64,000 nt of DNA from Diospyros lotus (Eukaryota > Streptophyta > Magnoliopsida > Ericales > Ebenaceae): contig NC_068352.1 of NCBI RefSeq assembly GCF_014633365.1, forward strand, positions 34,133,310-34,197,309. The letters run 5' to 3'. The first letter of the stretch is position 1, and every line of letters starts with the position of its first letter. The position numbers and the translations under genes are program-made. The notes under the pieces were generated by a model, which was not told the DNA's origin, did no database searches, and saw nothing but the letters and a program-made list of their open reading frames with translations. Positions 1 to 11,500 of the stretch are shown here, piece after piece.

Positions 1-17
1 AGGAACTAAAGGGGCTG

Positions 18-356
18 TTGAGGAATTGGTTCCGGTCTATGCAAGAAGGCTCCGTAGAGGAGAAATTTCTAGCTCTTCGACAATGGGGATCCGTCAAGGA
101 CTACCGACTTTGCTTTGAGACGTTAGCATCGCCGATTGAAGATATGCCCAAAGCTATATTGGAGGGGCATATCATTAATGGGCTCAAACCGGAGATACGG
201 GCTGAAATCATAGTGTTAAGGCCTACTAGACTGGAGAATATCATGGATATGGCCCAGAGGAATGAGGACAAGAATCAAGTGCTCCAAGGAAACCATTTGG
301 GTTACAGCCCAAATAAGGTGAAGACACTGTTGAAAATGCCTCAGCAACTGTTATAA
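18..356 (+). pseudogene. gag capsid fragment of element L
   Basis: About 110 codons resemble the retrotransposon gag domain of plant gypsy elements: a W-rich start, FETLASPIEDMPKA, then a GLKPEIRAEI segment typical of gag matrix/capsid. The frame ends at a TAA near 354, inside or next to a putative inserted LTR. It has no start codon of its own, as it continues from outside the window. It belongs with the zinc-knuckle region at 841. Confidence 0.7.
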
Positions 357-704
357 TGTTGAAGCAGAATTGAAGATAATCTGGAAATCTATCTTACAGC
401 TGGCTTTAGGAGAGGAAAAATAGGAGCAGAAGTAGCTAACTTAGTTGATAAAAGAGTTAGTTATAGTCCTAAGTTTAAGGCTTCTGTTATGATTTTTTTT
501 TTTTTGTTTAGCTGTAGTTAAAGTTCTTCAGTTAATTAGTTCCTATATTTTAGGATATTATGGATGAATTATGTAGCAATTCAGTTAAGGTTTGATGTAT
601 TTAAACAATCCTAGAGACTCAATAAAATTGTATCTGTGATTTGCCTCCATTTTGTGAATTCCCTTTGCTGTGTTATACTTCTGTTTTCTTAGTTATCACC
701 AACA
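349..704 (+). repeat. Putative solo LTR inside gag of element L
   Basis: The gag reading stops here and resumes past 705 with the proline-rich linker before the zinc knuckle. The intervening 356 bp begins TGTTATAATG, ends CACCAACA, is AT-rich and contains an AATAAAA polyadenylation-like signal near 621. The flanking 5-mers (GCAAC/GACAC) do not match well, so a solo-LTR origin is inferred from the ends and the gag interruption only. Orientation is not firmly known. Confidence 0.4.
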
Positions 705-840
705 GACACCCTCAGCCCCAACCCCTAATATGTAGAGATTTCCATTATCTCCACCTTCGAATCCTCCCAAAACTACAACAGTTAGCCAAACCAACCATTC
801 TGATCACTAGCCACCGGAAAATTGAGCACCCCACCCTTCA

Positions 841-1196
841 AATGATTGAGTGAAAGTGAGCTACAAGCAAAGCATGCAAAGGGATTATGTTTTCGTTGCA
901 ATGAGAAGTATTCTATTGGGCATAAATGTAGGAACAAGGAGTTACAAGTGATGGTTATATATGAGGAAGAAAGGGAAGAAGAAGAAGAAGAAGAAAAAAT
1001 AGAGCGAGCCGAGGCAATCGAGAATTCTGAGGAATTGGAAGACACAGTTAAAGTTGGAGAAATGGTAGAGTTATCATTGAATTCAGTAGTGGGGTTAACA
1101 CCTCCCCATACGATGAAGGTTAAGGGGAAAATAGAAGGCCAGGAAGTGGTGGTCTTAATCGATAGTGGAGCTTTCCATAACTTCATAGCCTCATAG
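841..1196 (+). pseudogene. gag zinc knuckle and aspartic protease remnant (element L)
   Basis: The translation shows ELQAKHAKGLCFRCNEKY followed by a GHKC ending, the compact zinc knuckle of plant chromovirus gag. An acidic linker of repeated E codons follows, then the protease active site VVLIDSGAFHNFI (DSGA). A TAG stop follows the protease motif at about 1194-1196. Further protease-like sequence continues to about 1600 with more stops. Confidence 0.75.
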
Positions 1197-1689
1197 CTGT
1201 TGATCTAGTGCAAAAATTGGGACTTTTACAGACACAAACTTGAGGCTACAGTGTGATCATGGGCTCGGGCATGGCGATACAAGGGGCTGGAGTTTGTAAG
1301 GGGGTGACCTTATCGTTGCAAAATGTGGAGATAGTCGAGGACTTCCTGCCATTAGAACTAGGAAGCTCTAATGTTATTCTGGGATGAAATGGTGAGCCAC
1401 ACTTGGGGAAACACAGGTGGATTGGGGCTCGTTAATTATGAAGTTTAGAGTAGGGGACACGACTATCACATTGCATGGGGATCCCAGCCTTAGCAAAACA
1501 TTAGTAATTTTGAAGTCAATGATGAAGGCATTCCGCGAAAATTGAGAGGGAGTGCTTCTAGAATTGGGAAGTTTGATGGCTAAAGTAAAAGAGGCGAGGG
1601 TGGAAGTCCCTGACAGTCTGCAAAAGGTGTTAACGGAATTTAAGGAAGTCTTTGAGGAGCTGTGTGGACTTCTCCCACACTAGAGGTGG

Positions 1690-2560
1690 GATCACACTAT
1701 TGCACTGCAACCCGAGAGTTATCCGATAAGCGTGAGACCTTACTGCTATCCTCACCTCCAGAAAAATGAAATTGAAAAGCTAGTTTGGGAGATGTTGGCA
1801 ACAGGGATCATTAGGCCGAGCATTAGCCCATTTTCCAGTCTCGTGTTGCTGGTCAAGAAGAAGGATGGTGGGTGGAGATTTTGTGTGGACTACAAAGCTT
1901 TAAACAAGGTAACTACCCTGATAAATTCTCAATCCCAGTCATTGAAGAACTCTTAGATGAACTAAATGGGCTTGCGGTTTTTTCTAAGTTAGATTTGAAA
2001 TCGAGTTATCATCAAATATGTATCGCACCAGATGATATTCTGAAAACCACTTTTCGCACCAGATGAATTTATGGTGATACCTTTTGGATTTAACCAATGC
2101 ACCCGCCACATTTCAATCTTTGATGAATGAGATTTTTAATGAGCACTTGAGACAACTTGTCCTGGTATTTTTTTATGACATTTTGATCTATAGTAAGAGT
2201 GTGGCAAAACACAAGGAGCATTTGAGATGCGTATTACGGATCCTAATAGCTCATTAGTTGTATGCAAATGCAAAGAAATGCCAATTTGGGCAGAGGGAGA
2301 TCGAGTATCTGGGACATGTTATTTCACAAGAAAGTGTGGTTATAGATAGTGCTAAAATAAAGGTTGTCATGGAGTGTCCCAACCCTCAATCTCTACGCGA
2401 ACTCCGAGGCTTTTTAGTCCTTACGAGGTATTACTGAAGGTTTGTGAGGAACTATGGCAAATTGGCTTAGCCGTTGACAGAGTGTGTCCGAAAAGATAAC
2501 TTCTATAGGATGAGCTATCAAAGCAAGCATGTCAGTCGCTAAAAAAGGTTATGATAGATT
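1690..2560 (+). pseudogene. Reverse transcriptase remnant of element L
   Basis: Gypsy RT motifs appear in order: [31 protein letters not shown], then after a frameshift FSKLDLKSSYHQI. The catalytic box near 2163-2197 reads [11 protein letters not shown] where gypsy elements have an FxDD core, so one catalytic aspartate is replaced by tyrosine. Several stops and frameshifts make the domain non-functional. Confidence 0.8.
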
Positions 2561-2569
2561 TGCTGGTGT

Positions 2570-2990
2570 TAGCCTTACCTGACTTCTCCAAAGAGTTCAT
2601 TGTGGAGACAAATGCTTTGGGGTATGGGTTAGGGGCAGTTTTGATGCAAGAGTAGTGACACTTGCTTTCTTTAGTCACACCCTAAATCCAATTGGTCAGA
2701 ATAAATCAGTGTATGAGAGAGAGTTGATGGTGATGGTATTTGCAATGAAGAAGTGGAGACATTATCTGTTGGGGGGAAAATTCATTATTCGAACTAATCA
2801 GCAAAGCCTTAAGTTTTTGGTGGGGCAGAGGTTGGTCAGCTCGGAATGTCAAAAATGGGTGGTGAAGCTGATGGGGTACGATTTTGAGATTCAATATCGC
2901 CCAAGTTTGGAGAACCGTGTAGCTGATGCATCCTCACGCCTCCACTCCCATGTCACGCTGATGACACTCATCATTCCTCGAGTCTTATAG
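2570..2990 (+). pseudogene. RNase H remnant of element L
   Basis: The motif ETNALGYGLGAVLMQE, two stop codons, then FFSHTLNP, YERELMVMVFAMKKWRHYL and RTNQQSLKFL match the RNase H domain of gypsy polyproteins. It ends with the usual YDFEIQYRPSLENRVADASS tether before the integrase zinc finger. A TAG at 2988-2990 separates it from the integrase frame. Confidence 0.8.
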
Positions 2991-3890
2991 TTGGATCATT
3001 TGAAAAAGGAGATAGAGGAAAATAGTAAACTCCGACAAATCATTAAAGAGGTACAATCTAATCCTTCTAGCAAACCAGATTTTGCGTGGGTGGATGGTCA
3101 TTTATTGTTCAAAGGGAAGTTGTATCTTCCTAAAGGCTCCACTTTAACTTCCCTGATGCTAAAGGAGGGTCATAATGGGCAAATTGGGGGCCATTCTGGC
3201 TTCCTCAAGACATAAACGAATCCCTGCCAATGTACGTGGGTTGGGATGAAACGAGACATTCGTCGGTATGTTCGCCATTGTTCAGTGTGCCAATAGAATA
3301 AATATGTGGCACTCTCTCCCAGTAGTTTGCTGCAGCCACTCCCTATTCCTCGACAAATTTGGGAGGATGTGTTGATGGATTTCATCAAGGGGCTGCCAAA
3401 ATCAGCGGGAATGGATTTGATTTTGGTGGTTGTGGATCGACTAAGCAAGTATGGACATTTTATTGCTTTGAAACATCCATTTTTAGTAGCCAGTATAGCA
3501 GGGGTCTTTGTGAAAGAAATTATCTGGTTACATGGTATTCCAAACTCTATCGTTTCCGATAGAGAGAAAATCTTTGCCAGCCATTTCTGGGAAGAACTTT
3601 TCTGGTTGCAAAGCACTAAGTTGAGTAGAAGCACCTCCTATCACGCTTAGTCCGACTCCCAAACGAAGGTCCTCAACAAAACATTGGAGACATACCCTAG
3701 ATGTTTCTCTTTCTCCAAACCAAAAGTCGTGGTACAGTTGGCTTCCCTGGGCTAAATACTGGTATAATACTTCTTACCATGTCTCCTCTAAATTAACTCC
3801 GTTTCAAATAGTTTATGGGTGTAAACCTCCCCCGTTGTTGAGATTTGAGAAGGGAACAACAGCTGTCTCGATGTTGGAACAATAGTTGTT
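2991..3890 (+). pseudogene. Integrase core remnant of element L
   Basis: The region contains the HHCC-type zinc finger (GHNGQIGGHSGFLKT, then RHCSVCQ) and the core DFIKGLPKSAGMDLILVVVD with RLSKYGHFIAL. The HGIPNSIVSDREKIFASHFW motif carries the second catalytic aspartate region. Stops and frameshifts near 3215, 3290 and 3650 break the frame; the WYNTSYH and PF motifs continue past 3740. Confidence 0.8.
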
Positions 3891-4377
3891 AGAACATGAT
3901 TTGATTTTGGAGAAGTTGAAAGCCCAGTTGTTGCGGGCGCAGGTGGAAATGAAAGATATAGCAGATAAAAGGAGGCGAGACATCCATTTTGAGGTTGGCG
4001 AATTGGTTTATGTGAAAATACGCCCCTATAGGCAGAAGACATTGGCTTCTAGGCCAAATGGAAAACAGTCACCAAAGTTTTACAGACCCTTTGCATTGGA
4101 GAAAAAGATTGGGAAGGTAGCGTACAAGCTGTCTCTACCACCCTCTTATGCAATTCATCCCGTATTTCACATCTCCCAGCTCCAAAAGGCTGAAGGAACA
4201 GTGCATGAGGCTACCACAATCCTTGACCAACTAACTGCAGAGCTGGAGATGAAGGTAGAACCAGAATTCCTACTGGGGGTAAGGCCAAACACGGGAAAAA
4301 ACTTGAGGGCGCTTGATGTTCTTATTCAATGGAAAGGGTTGCCACCCCTGGAGGTCACTTGGGAGCCATACAATTAG
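3886..4377 (+). pseudogene. Integrase C-terminus with chromodomain (element L)
   Basis: An open stretch of 163 codons holds the KDIADKRRRDIHFEVGELVY segment, then KFYRPFALEKKIGKVAYKLS and HPVFHISQLQKA, and ends in a chromodomain-like LDVLIQWKGLPPLEVTWEPY. This C-terminal chromodomain marks the element as a chromovirus (Tekay/Del/Reina group by general layout). It is the best preserved part of the copy. Confidence 0.85.
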
Positions 4378-4439
4378 ATACTACATCAATTTCCTGAGTT
4401 TCACCTTGAGGACAAGGTGAATCTCGTGGGCAGGAGTAA

Positions 4440-4920
4440 TGATAGGGCCCCTGTTCGTCACACATAGCAGCGACGTAAAATGAAAGAAGAAGCAGGAGCA
4501 ATTAAGGAAAAGGACAAAAGGGCAAAAGAGTCACATTCGGTTGGGGGAGAATAACAAACTCACGTGGCTGCAACAAACTAGGGAATACATATAAAAGGCA
4601 GAGAAAAGGAGAGAGAGGTAGCTAGAGAATTCGGAAGAAGCTTTGGGAGAGAAGGGCCCTCTCGAATAGGCCATTATCTGTTTTTTTTTTTCTTTTGTTC
4701 GTTCATATCCTTGTAATTAGAGAATTTCTATGGTTTTGTTCTTGAGATCCGATCATCTAGAAAGCCAGTAAACTATCTCTTCCATATGAATCAAATAAAT
4801 AAATCGCATATGCCTTACATGATTGCAGTGTTATTACTCCTTTCTTGAGTTCATGGAAGTGGCGACGAGCCTGATGACCACGAAATCGTTTCTGGACCTG
4901 TAGTGTGCCTTGCAGCACTT
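4440..4920 (+). repeat. Probable 3' LTR of element L
   Basis: A purine-rich stretch (GTGGGCAGGAGTAA, about 4426-4439) resembles a polypurine tract and is followed by TGATAGGG, a plausible LTR start. A TATA-like CATATAAAAG lies at 4588-4597. Without the 5' LTR the right end cannot be fixed; a CA dinucleotide near 4916 is one candidate. Confidence 0.5.
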
Positions 4921-5522
4921 GTTTTCTTGTATCTTCTAATGCAGCTATCTATTAAGCACCATAATACGACATCAAAGAAAACACATTTCAGGGAAACAGA
5001 TTTGATTAGATGAACTGCATTTTGATTACATCGAAGTTCAGCAGGTTTAGATACTTCTTAGGTCACTCCTCCCTACAAACACTGAGTGCAAAAATCTCCG
5101 TATCAAACTTTATGCAGGAATCTCTTTCATTCCTTTTTTTCTCTTGAAAACTTCAAGGTTTTTCATGACAATAGAAAACTCACAGGTGATCTCAAATAAG
5201 TAGGTTCTGTCCCAGTGATTTTCATAATTTGAGTGATTTTCCTGCTATTTATCATGCTGCCAATGTCTAATGCAAAATTGACCAATGTCATGACAAAATT
5301 GGACTCTCTTATAGTTTTCTGGTGCAAAGAATTCAATTTCTGATCAGCAATTTTTCCAGAGTCCCCCAAATTTCTTTACCCTTTTCAGGTTAAAGCGAAA
5401 GTAGTGGATTACCAACCAGCAAGGAGCATATTCTTGGGGTAATTATCAGCAAAACTATCATCTCACTAAACTCTCAAGGACAAAAACAACTTTAAGTTCC
5501 TCTAAATGGAATTTGAACTCAC
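4921..5522 (-). other. Myosin intron sequence, no exon seen
   Basis: This stretch lies between the retroelement and the last visible myosin exon. I searched the minus strand for the expected continuation after the converter (the first helix leading to the IQ motifs) and did not find it. I take it as intron sequence interrupted by element L. Confidence 0.55.
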
Positions 5523-8500
5523 CTGCCCTGTTCTAAAATATAATTTTGTATAACCAACTTGGTACATATCAGGAAGAACATCAAATTGTTGCAGAATGGC
5601 AACTGATATGCTTAGTGGATCTTGACATGCATTATCCTCCGCAAGAAGGAATCCATACCTGAATTCATACATATGTTTTCAAAGTTCCTCAGAGTAAAGA
5701 AGAAAAAATCATTAAATGACTAAAGCAGAGTCTCATACTCCACCTTCTAGCAAAATCTTGATGTGTCACTCGTGTAGGATAGCCAGATCGTGAGATCCGG
5801 ACAACCTCCAGAACCCCACAACACCTAAGTTGCTCCAAGACCAGATCCTTCTCAAAAATACCAGGAAGGTGCTTACTATTTGGTTTTATGCAACGAATAA
5901 AATGTGGCATGGATGTCTCTAGCTGCTGTATTAATTTGAATAGTTGACCCTATAATCACAGCAGAAAGTCAAATTTCCACAACAAAAATGGTTAAATAAG
6001 CATGTCATATCAAAACAAAAGACAAAAATGCAAGATATCAATATATCAGTTACTTTATTATTAAATTATAATATGTTCATGTTACAAGAATGAGTAGAGA
6101 AACAAAAAGGGCATCACCATTAAACAGAAAGAACCAATTGCAATAACACTTTCACCAAAAGACTTCTGTGCCAACAAGAGTATTTGAAAATAAGCACTAG
6201 TATTAGATCTCATAATCTTCACTTATTTTTTCAAATATAGGTGGGATCATTTCAGAGATTCTTTTTATTCCCTAAAAAGAAAAGTACAGATGCAACAGTA
6301 AACACATATTGAGATAGCGTTTCCAAAACCTATATTGTCCAATGAAGTTCCCATACAACCCCCATTCAATAAACATTTTCAAGTGTCTAATTTATCAAAA
6401 TTTAGAATCATAAAAAAATGAAAACACAAAAAGAATCCATGCTCAAAACTTCTAATCATATTGATCACTAGAAAATATCAAAATTAAGATAAAAATGATA
6501 AGAAAAAAGACAGCTATTTTATAAGTATGTTGAGAGCATGATAGACAATTATGTTCAAAGATTCTTTCTATTCCCTGGAACAAAAAAGTATAGACACAAT
6601 AGCAAACACATATTTGTTCCAAAAACCAGTGTCAAAAGAAGTTCCACTAAAACCCCATTAAATAAACATTTTGAAGTGACTGAGATATCAAATTGTGCAA
6701 TGATAAAAAATGGAAACAACACAAATGTTCAAAACTTCTAATCACATTCATTTCTGAGAAGTATAATAATTAAGATAAAAATGATAATATTAGGTATATT
6801 TGAATGCATGATAGACAGTGTTACTGCCCTTTCCAACACTCCACTCATGCACCACACATGGTTTCACATGACAAACAAAATAAAGGTGCGTCAGCATGCA
6901 CAAAGAAAAAGTGCATGGAAAACTTGAATACTGGGAACACACACATAGAATGATACTGAACCCAGGATCTCCTAAAACTAAAAGGTCTGATACCATCTTA
7001 ATGTCACTTGTTCCCAAAACGTAACATGTTATAAAGGCAGAAAATAATGATTTATCAAGCATTCCAACAAAAGTAAAATAGAAAAGAAACAATGCCACAA
7101 AGTTCTTAGAAGAGAGTGAGTTGAAAAAAGTTATGACATGCATTCTTGTAAAGTCATAGTCAAAGCATATAATGGCCACAAATATTTCCAACACAAAAAG
7201 AAATGCCAATTGCATGTTTACCTTGAACTTTGTGGCAACGCTTTGCCTCTGAGGATCTAACACACCAATTTGGGGTGAAGAGATAGAAGGTTTAAAAAAT
7301 TGGTTATGGATACTGGAGGCAAACAACTGGGGAAGCCTGTGATGGCATGATGAAAGGAGTTGGATGGCATCTGAGTGCAATGAATCTTTATTTTTCTCCA
7401 AGAAGCCACTTGCATCATACAACACCTGAACAATAATAGGCAAAAAAAAAAGTTCTGAAATTATAAGTACTGATATCCATAGAAGTCCAAAATCCAGAAT
7501 TATCTAAGTATGATGTTTGCTCATTTATTGCCATAACAACTCCACCAAGGTAAGAAATTTTAAATGTTTCTCCAAGAAATTCTGAAGTGCAAACGTATTG
7601 CTTAATAAAGGCAGGACAATCTTTTTTTTTTTTTTTTTTCTTTTGGCTCCAAAGAACAGAAAGATAAATTTTCCTTGGAAGGGGAAAATGTACTTTTGTT
7701 ATTTAACTCTTATCCAACTTTAGATAAATTTTCCTTAAAAGGGGAAAATGTACTTCTGTTATTTTAACTCTTATCCAACTTGTGCAGACATGACACTATG
7801 AAAAACGTTGTTGTAGTGTAGCTCAGAATGCCACCTTTAATTTGTATTCCAATTTACAGAAAAAAAAAATTATATTCCAAATTTTGTGATTGAAGGTAAT
7901 CTTGTTGACCCTGTTAAATTAGCCAATATCTCAAAAGCTTAAGATATATGACCAGGCTGTTTGGATGATCTATGTTGCATGGACTCCTGAAAATTGGTGA
8001 AATACCTGTGTCCCAGCATTTGAAACTTGAGATAGGATATAGTATATGGTCTTGATAAATACAGTAAAGAACAAGAGCTTTCTGCCAAGCTATATATAAA
8101 ACTTTTATTTTATGCCAAAAAAAACAAATTAAAACTGTAAGCTTCTCTACAAACCCCATTTTGTTAAATATAAAAAACACTTAGAAATACATAAATCCAA
8201 CACGTATAGACAAATACACCCCTGACCTTCTAATAGAGTCCCTTTAACATAGGGAGTGAGTCATGAAAATTCATGAATAAATTTCTAAATTGCTCAAAAA
8301 AATTGCTTGAACCAAGATAATTAAGATTAAAAAAGAACCAAAGAAAAGGACATTTTGAATTTGAGACAAGTGCAGAAATTTTTTTCCTGTGTTTCGTGAC
8401 ATTGCGGACATAAATGTATGCTATTAATGAAATCGTCTCAAGTTGCTAATTAATAGTAGTTAACCATTAATTTCATCTTTAGTTTTCTAGAAAACAGTGA

Positions 8501-11500
8501 GCATTATAAGGAGCTAAATGAGTTACTAATTTGAGGTTTGAATTTCTGATTGGTTCCAATTAAAGTTGTTGAACAACTTACTTCTCCGGCGTAATGGTGA
8601 ATACTAAAAGCTCCACCTCTTTCTCCTTTAAAGCAAGGATTACTGTTCAAGTGTTGCTTGAGCTTACTGGCAAAGGTCAAATCAGTGGCCTTGGGGAAAT
8701 TCGATTCCTCATCCAACAAAGAAATTAACCCAATAGGTTTCTGCAAAATGAAAGTGTTGAAGCCATTAAGACTTCCACCCCACATGAAAGAAGTATTCTA
8801 AATATAAAACCCTACACTTAGGTTTCATATATACAACATATAATCAAAGATGGGAAACCTAAGTGTATAGCTTCAATTAAAAAGTTCAATCTGTTATTTT
8901 CTTTGCAACTTTCCTTTATTAGAAACAACATTACAAGAAGTTAATGGCTCGAATTATGCAAGAAAGCTTCATCAGGAAGCAATCATACTCTATAGCATCA
9001 TATAAATATGAATCCTCCAATGGCCTGCTTATCAAAAGGAAAAAAGAAAATGAAAAGAAAAATCATGATGCTCCAAAAATAAGTCAGGAAGGACTCTACT
9101 AATATCAAACATATGACATGATTGAGGTTCTGTTTCTCTGTCCCAGGATAAAATTTATCAGGTGAACAGGACTTAAAACACCAGAAATACCTTCTCAAAG
9201 AGTTCCAAACACTCTTGGTTATCTTCAAAGTCCACTTTCGTCCAATCAATGCCATCCATTTCATACTCCTAAAGACAAAATAAACAAGTCGGAAAATTAA
9301 CATTCTCAGACATTTAGTTTGCTAAAGGATCTTCATGGAGGTCAATTAAAAATATGATGTCCTCAAAAATGCCATGCAAGAACAGAAACAACTTCAACAA
9401 AACACAAAATTCCACATGAAAGTGTCAGCAATTGCAGTTCTCTGAGTGCATGAGTCATGACAATCAAATTCATAAATGAAATTATTTTCACTTGGGAACC
9501 AACTTTGAGTGGAAAAGAAACCAATAGGAAGAAACTCTTGGTATTTTCCCCTAAAGCAACAAATAGAAAGAAAAGCTCACCTCCTGCTCAAGTTTAAACA
9601 TATGCCGATTGAAATGTTGCTGCAGTCTCTCATTTGCATAATTAATGCAAAATTGCTCAAAACTATTTTTCTGAAAATTAGCAGATAAAATCATCACTCT
9701 CTACAATTATATTGTATCAAAAACATCAATAAATAGACAAATATAACTTATAAACCTTAAATGACTCAAAGCCATAGATGTCTAGTATAGTTATTGATCT
9801 CCCACCATGCTGTTTCCCCTTTGCAAGCAACTTATTAATTTCTTGAACTAGCCAGTCGAACAAGCTTGAGTAGATGAATTTTGCTAAAGCATCTCGTGCA
9901 TCAATTGCCTAAGAAAAAGAGATTTAAAGGATCCATGTTATAAGCCTGTTGTATGCAGTATTATTTGTGTGTGCATAATGCACTTGCATAGAGTATTTAG
10001 CAACATTAAAAAAGTATTTGGAAAGGGGGTGGGTTGGGAGGCAGATATCTGACCTGCTGCAACGTCAACTTTTTGGCAACACTATCCTTCCCAGCTCGGA
10101 TTCTATGGGTAGACAAAGCTAACATGAGGTCCTGGGTACTGCAACCCATCAATCTAGCAGCAGTGGTCACAGCTGCCAAAAGAAAGAGGAAGAAATATGC
10201 TTAAGTACTTCCGGATGAAGATGCAGATATATTTCTTTTTTGAATTTATCCTCAAGTTATTAATAAAATTTGGCTTTGTGACTGAAAAGTCATGAATTTG
10301 AGTTGTGAAAATAGCCTCTGCAAAGAAAAGGTAAGGCTGCATACAAAAACAATCCTCTCCTGATCCTCACTAAGCAGGAAGCCCATGGCCTGAAGATGCC
10401 CTTTATTTGATTGGGTACTTTAAACAACAACGTATCAACCTTTATCCAACAAAGTGGGGTACTTACTTAAAATCAAAAGAATGACATGATTGGGTACTTT
10501 CTTAAAACCAGAGGAAGCCATCTGTTATCAAGGGGCTGACTAAATAACGGTTTAAAGCAATTGGGAAAAAAAAAAAAAAAATTGTGCATAGGGGCTTTTT
10601 TTGAGTCATCCGTGGATCAGAAGAACTACAGAGAAGTGCTGGGATTATGGTATTACTTATAGTCTTTAGATCCCAAATAACTTTCAATATAACAAAAAGG
10701 GATGCAGATCTTACTTCGGTTTGGCCAACAAAACCACCAGAAATTAGCAAATACTGTCAACATGTGTCAAACATATAATTTAGGTTACTTTGTTGCATGA
10801 TTAAAATAGTTTGGTCGTGTAAGAAGAAGCCCAATAGAGGTTCCTGTGAGGAGAGTTGATGGCATGGAACAAGTAGTTAGCAAAAGCAGTAAAGGAACAC
10901 CAAAAAATAAACTTGGTGGGAGACGCTTAGGTTTGATATTTAGCGTGTGGGCCTTCTTGAAGAGAAGGCAATGGATAGAAATGAATGGAAATTTAGAATT
11001 CACGTAGCCAACCGCACGAGTGGGATAAAGGCTTCATATCTTGCTGCATGAATATTTGGTTTCTTAGAGAACTACTGCTTCACCTGGTAATTCATTCAAA
11101 TTGAATGTATAAGAAGTTCTACCTGACCTGGGCCATAGGCCAGCTGGCGGTAATGCTCTCGTTTGCATTGGCTTGACACAAACCGTATTAATATTATGTT
11201 ATTCTCAAATTTAAGTAGTGTGTGAAGCTAAAGTTTTGAGAACAAGGTCAAATATATGCCTTAAAAATAAGACAGTTGAATTTGGAGCATCTGACAATTT
11301 TAATCTCATCCACCATTTAGTGGCCAACAGACTATTCACCCATATCAGCATGTATCTCTTATATTGCAGATAAGTATTCAATGTCCTCACCCAATGACAA
11401 GATAAAGAAACTCGAGATTGTAAAAGCCAGCAATGGAAATAACAGCACCACATAAAGGACAACAATCTGAACAGTAACAGTTCAAGAAAGAAATAAACTA

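Larger units (their letters stand above)
1..4920 (+). mobile_element. Decayed Ty3/gypsy chromovirus retrotransposon (element L), 3' part
   Basis: The domains run in gypsy order on the plus strand: gag, zinc knuckle, protease, reverse transcriptase, RNase H, integrase, chromodomain, then a probable 3' LTR. All reading frames are broken by stops and frameshifts, so the copy is dead. The 5' LTR and 5' gag lie left of the window. It sits antisense within the large intron that follows the last visible myosin exon (ending at 5523). The right border is uncertain because the partner LTR is not visible; about 4920 is an estimate. Confidence 0.85.

Noticed and set aside
5163..5369. 68-codon minus ORF as a myosin IQ or neck exon
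   Set aside because: The sequence has no IQxxxRG pattern, does not begin in the phase required after 5523, and lacks resemblance to the class VIII neck.
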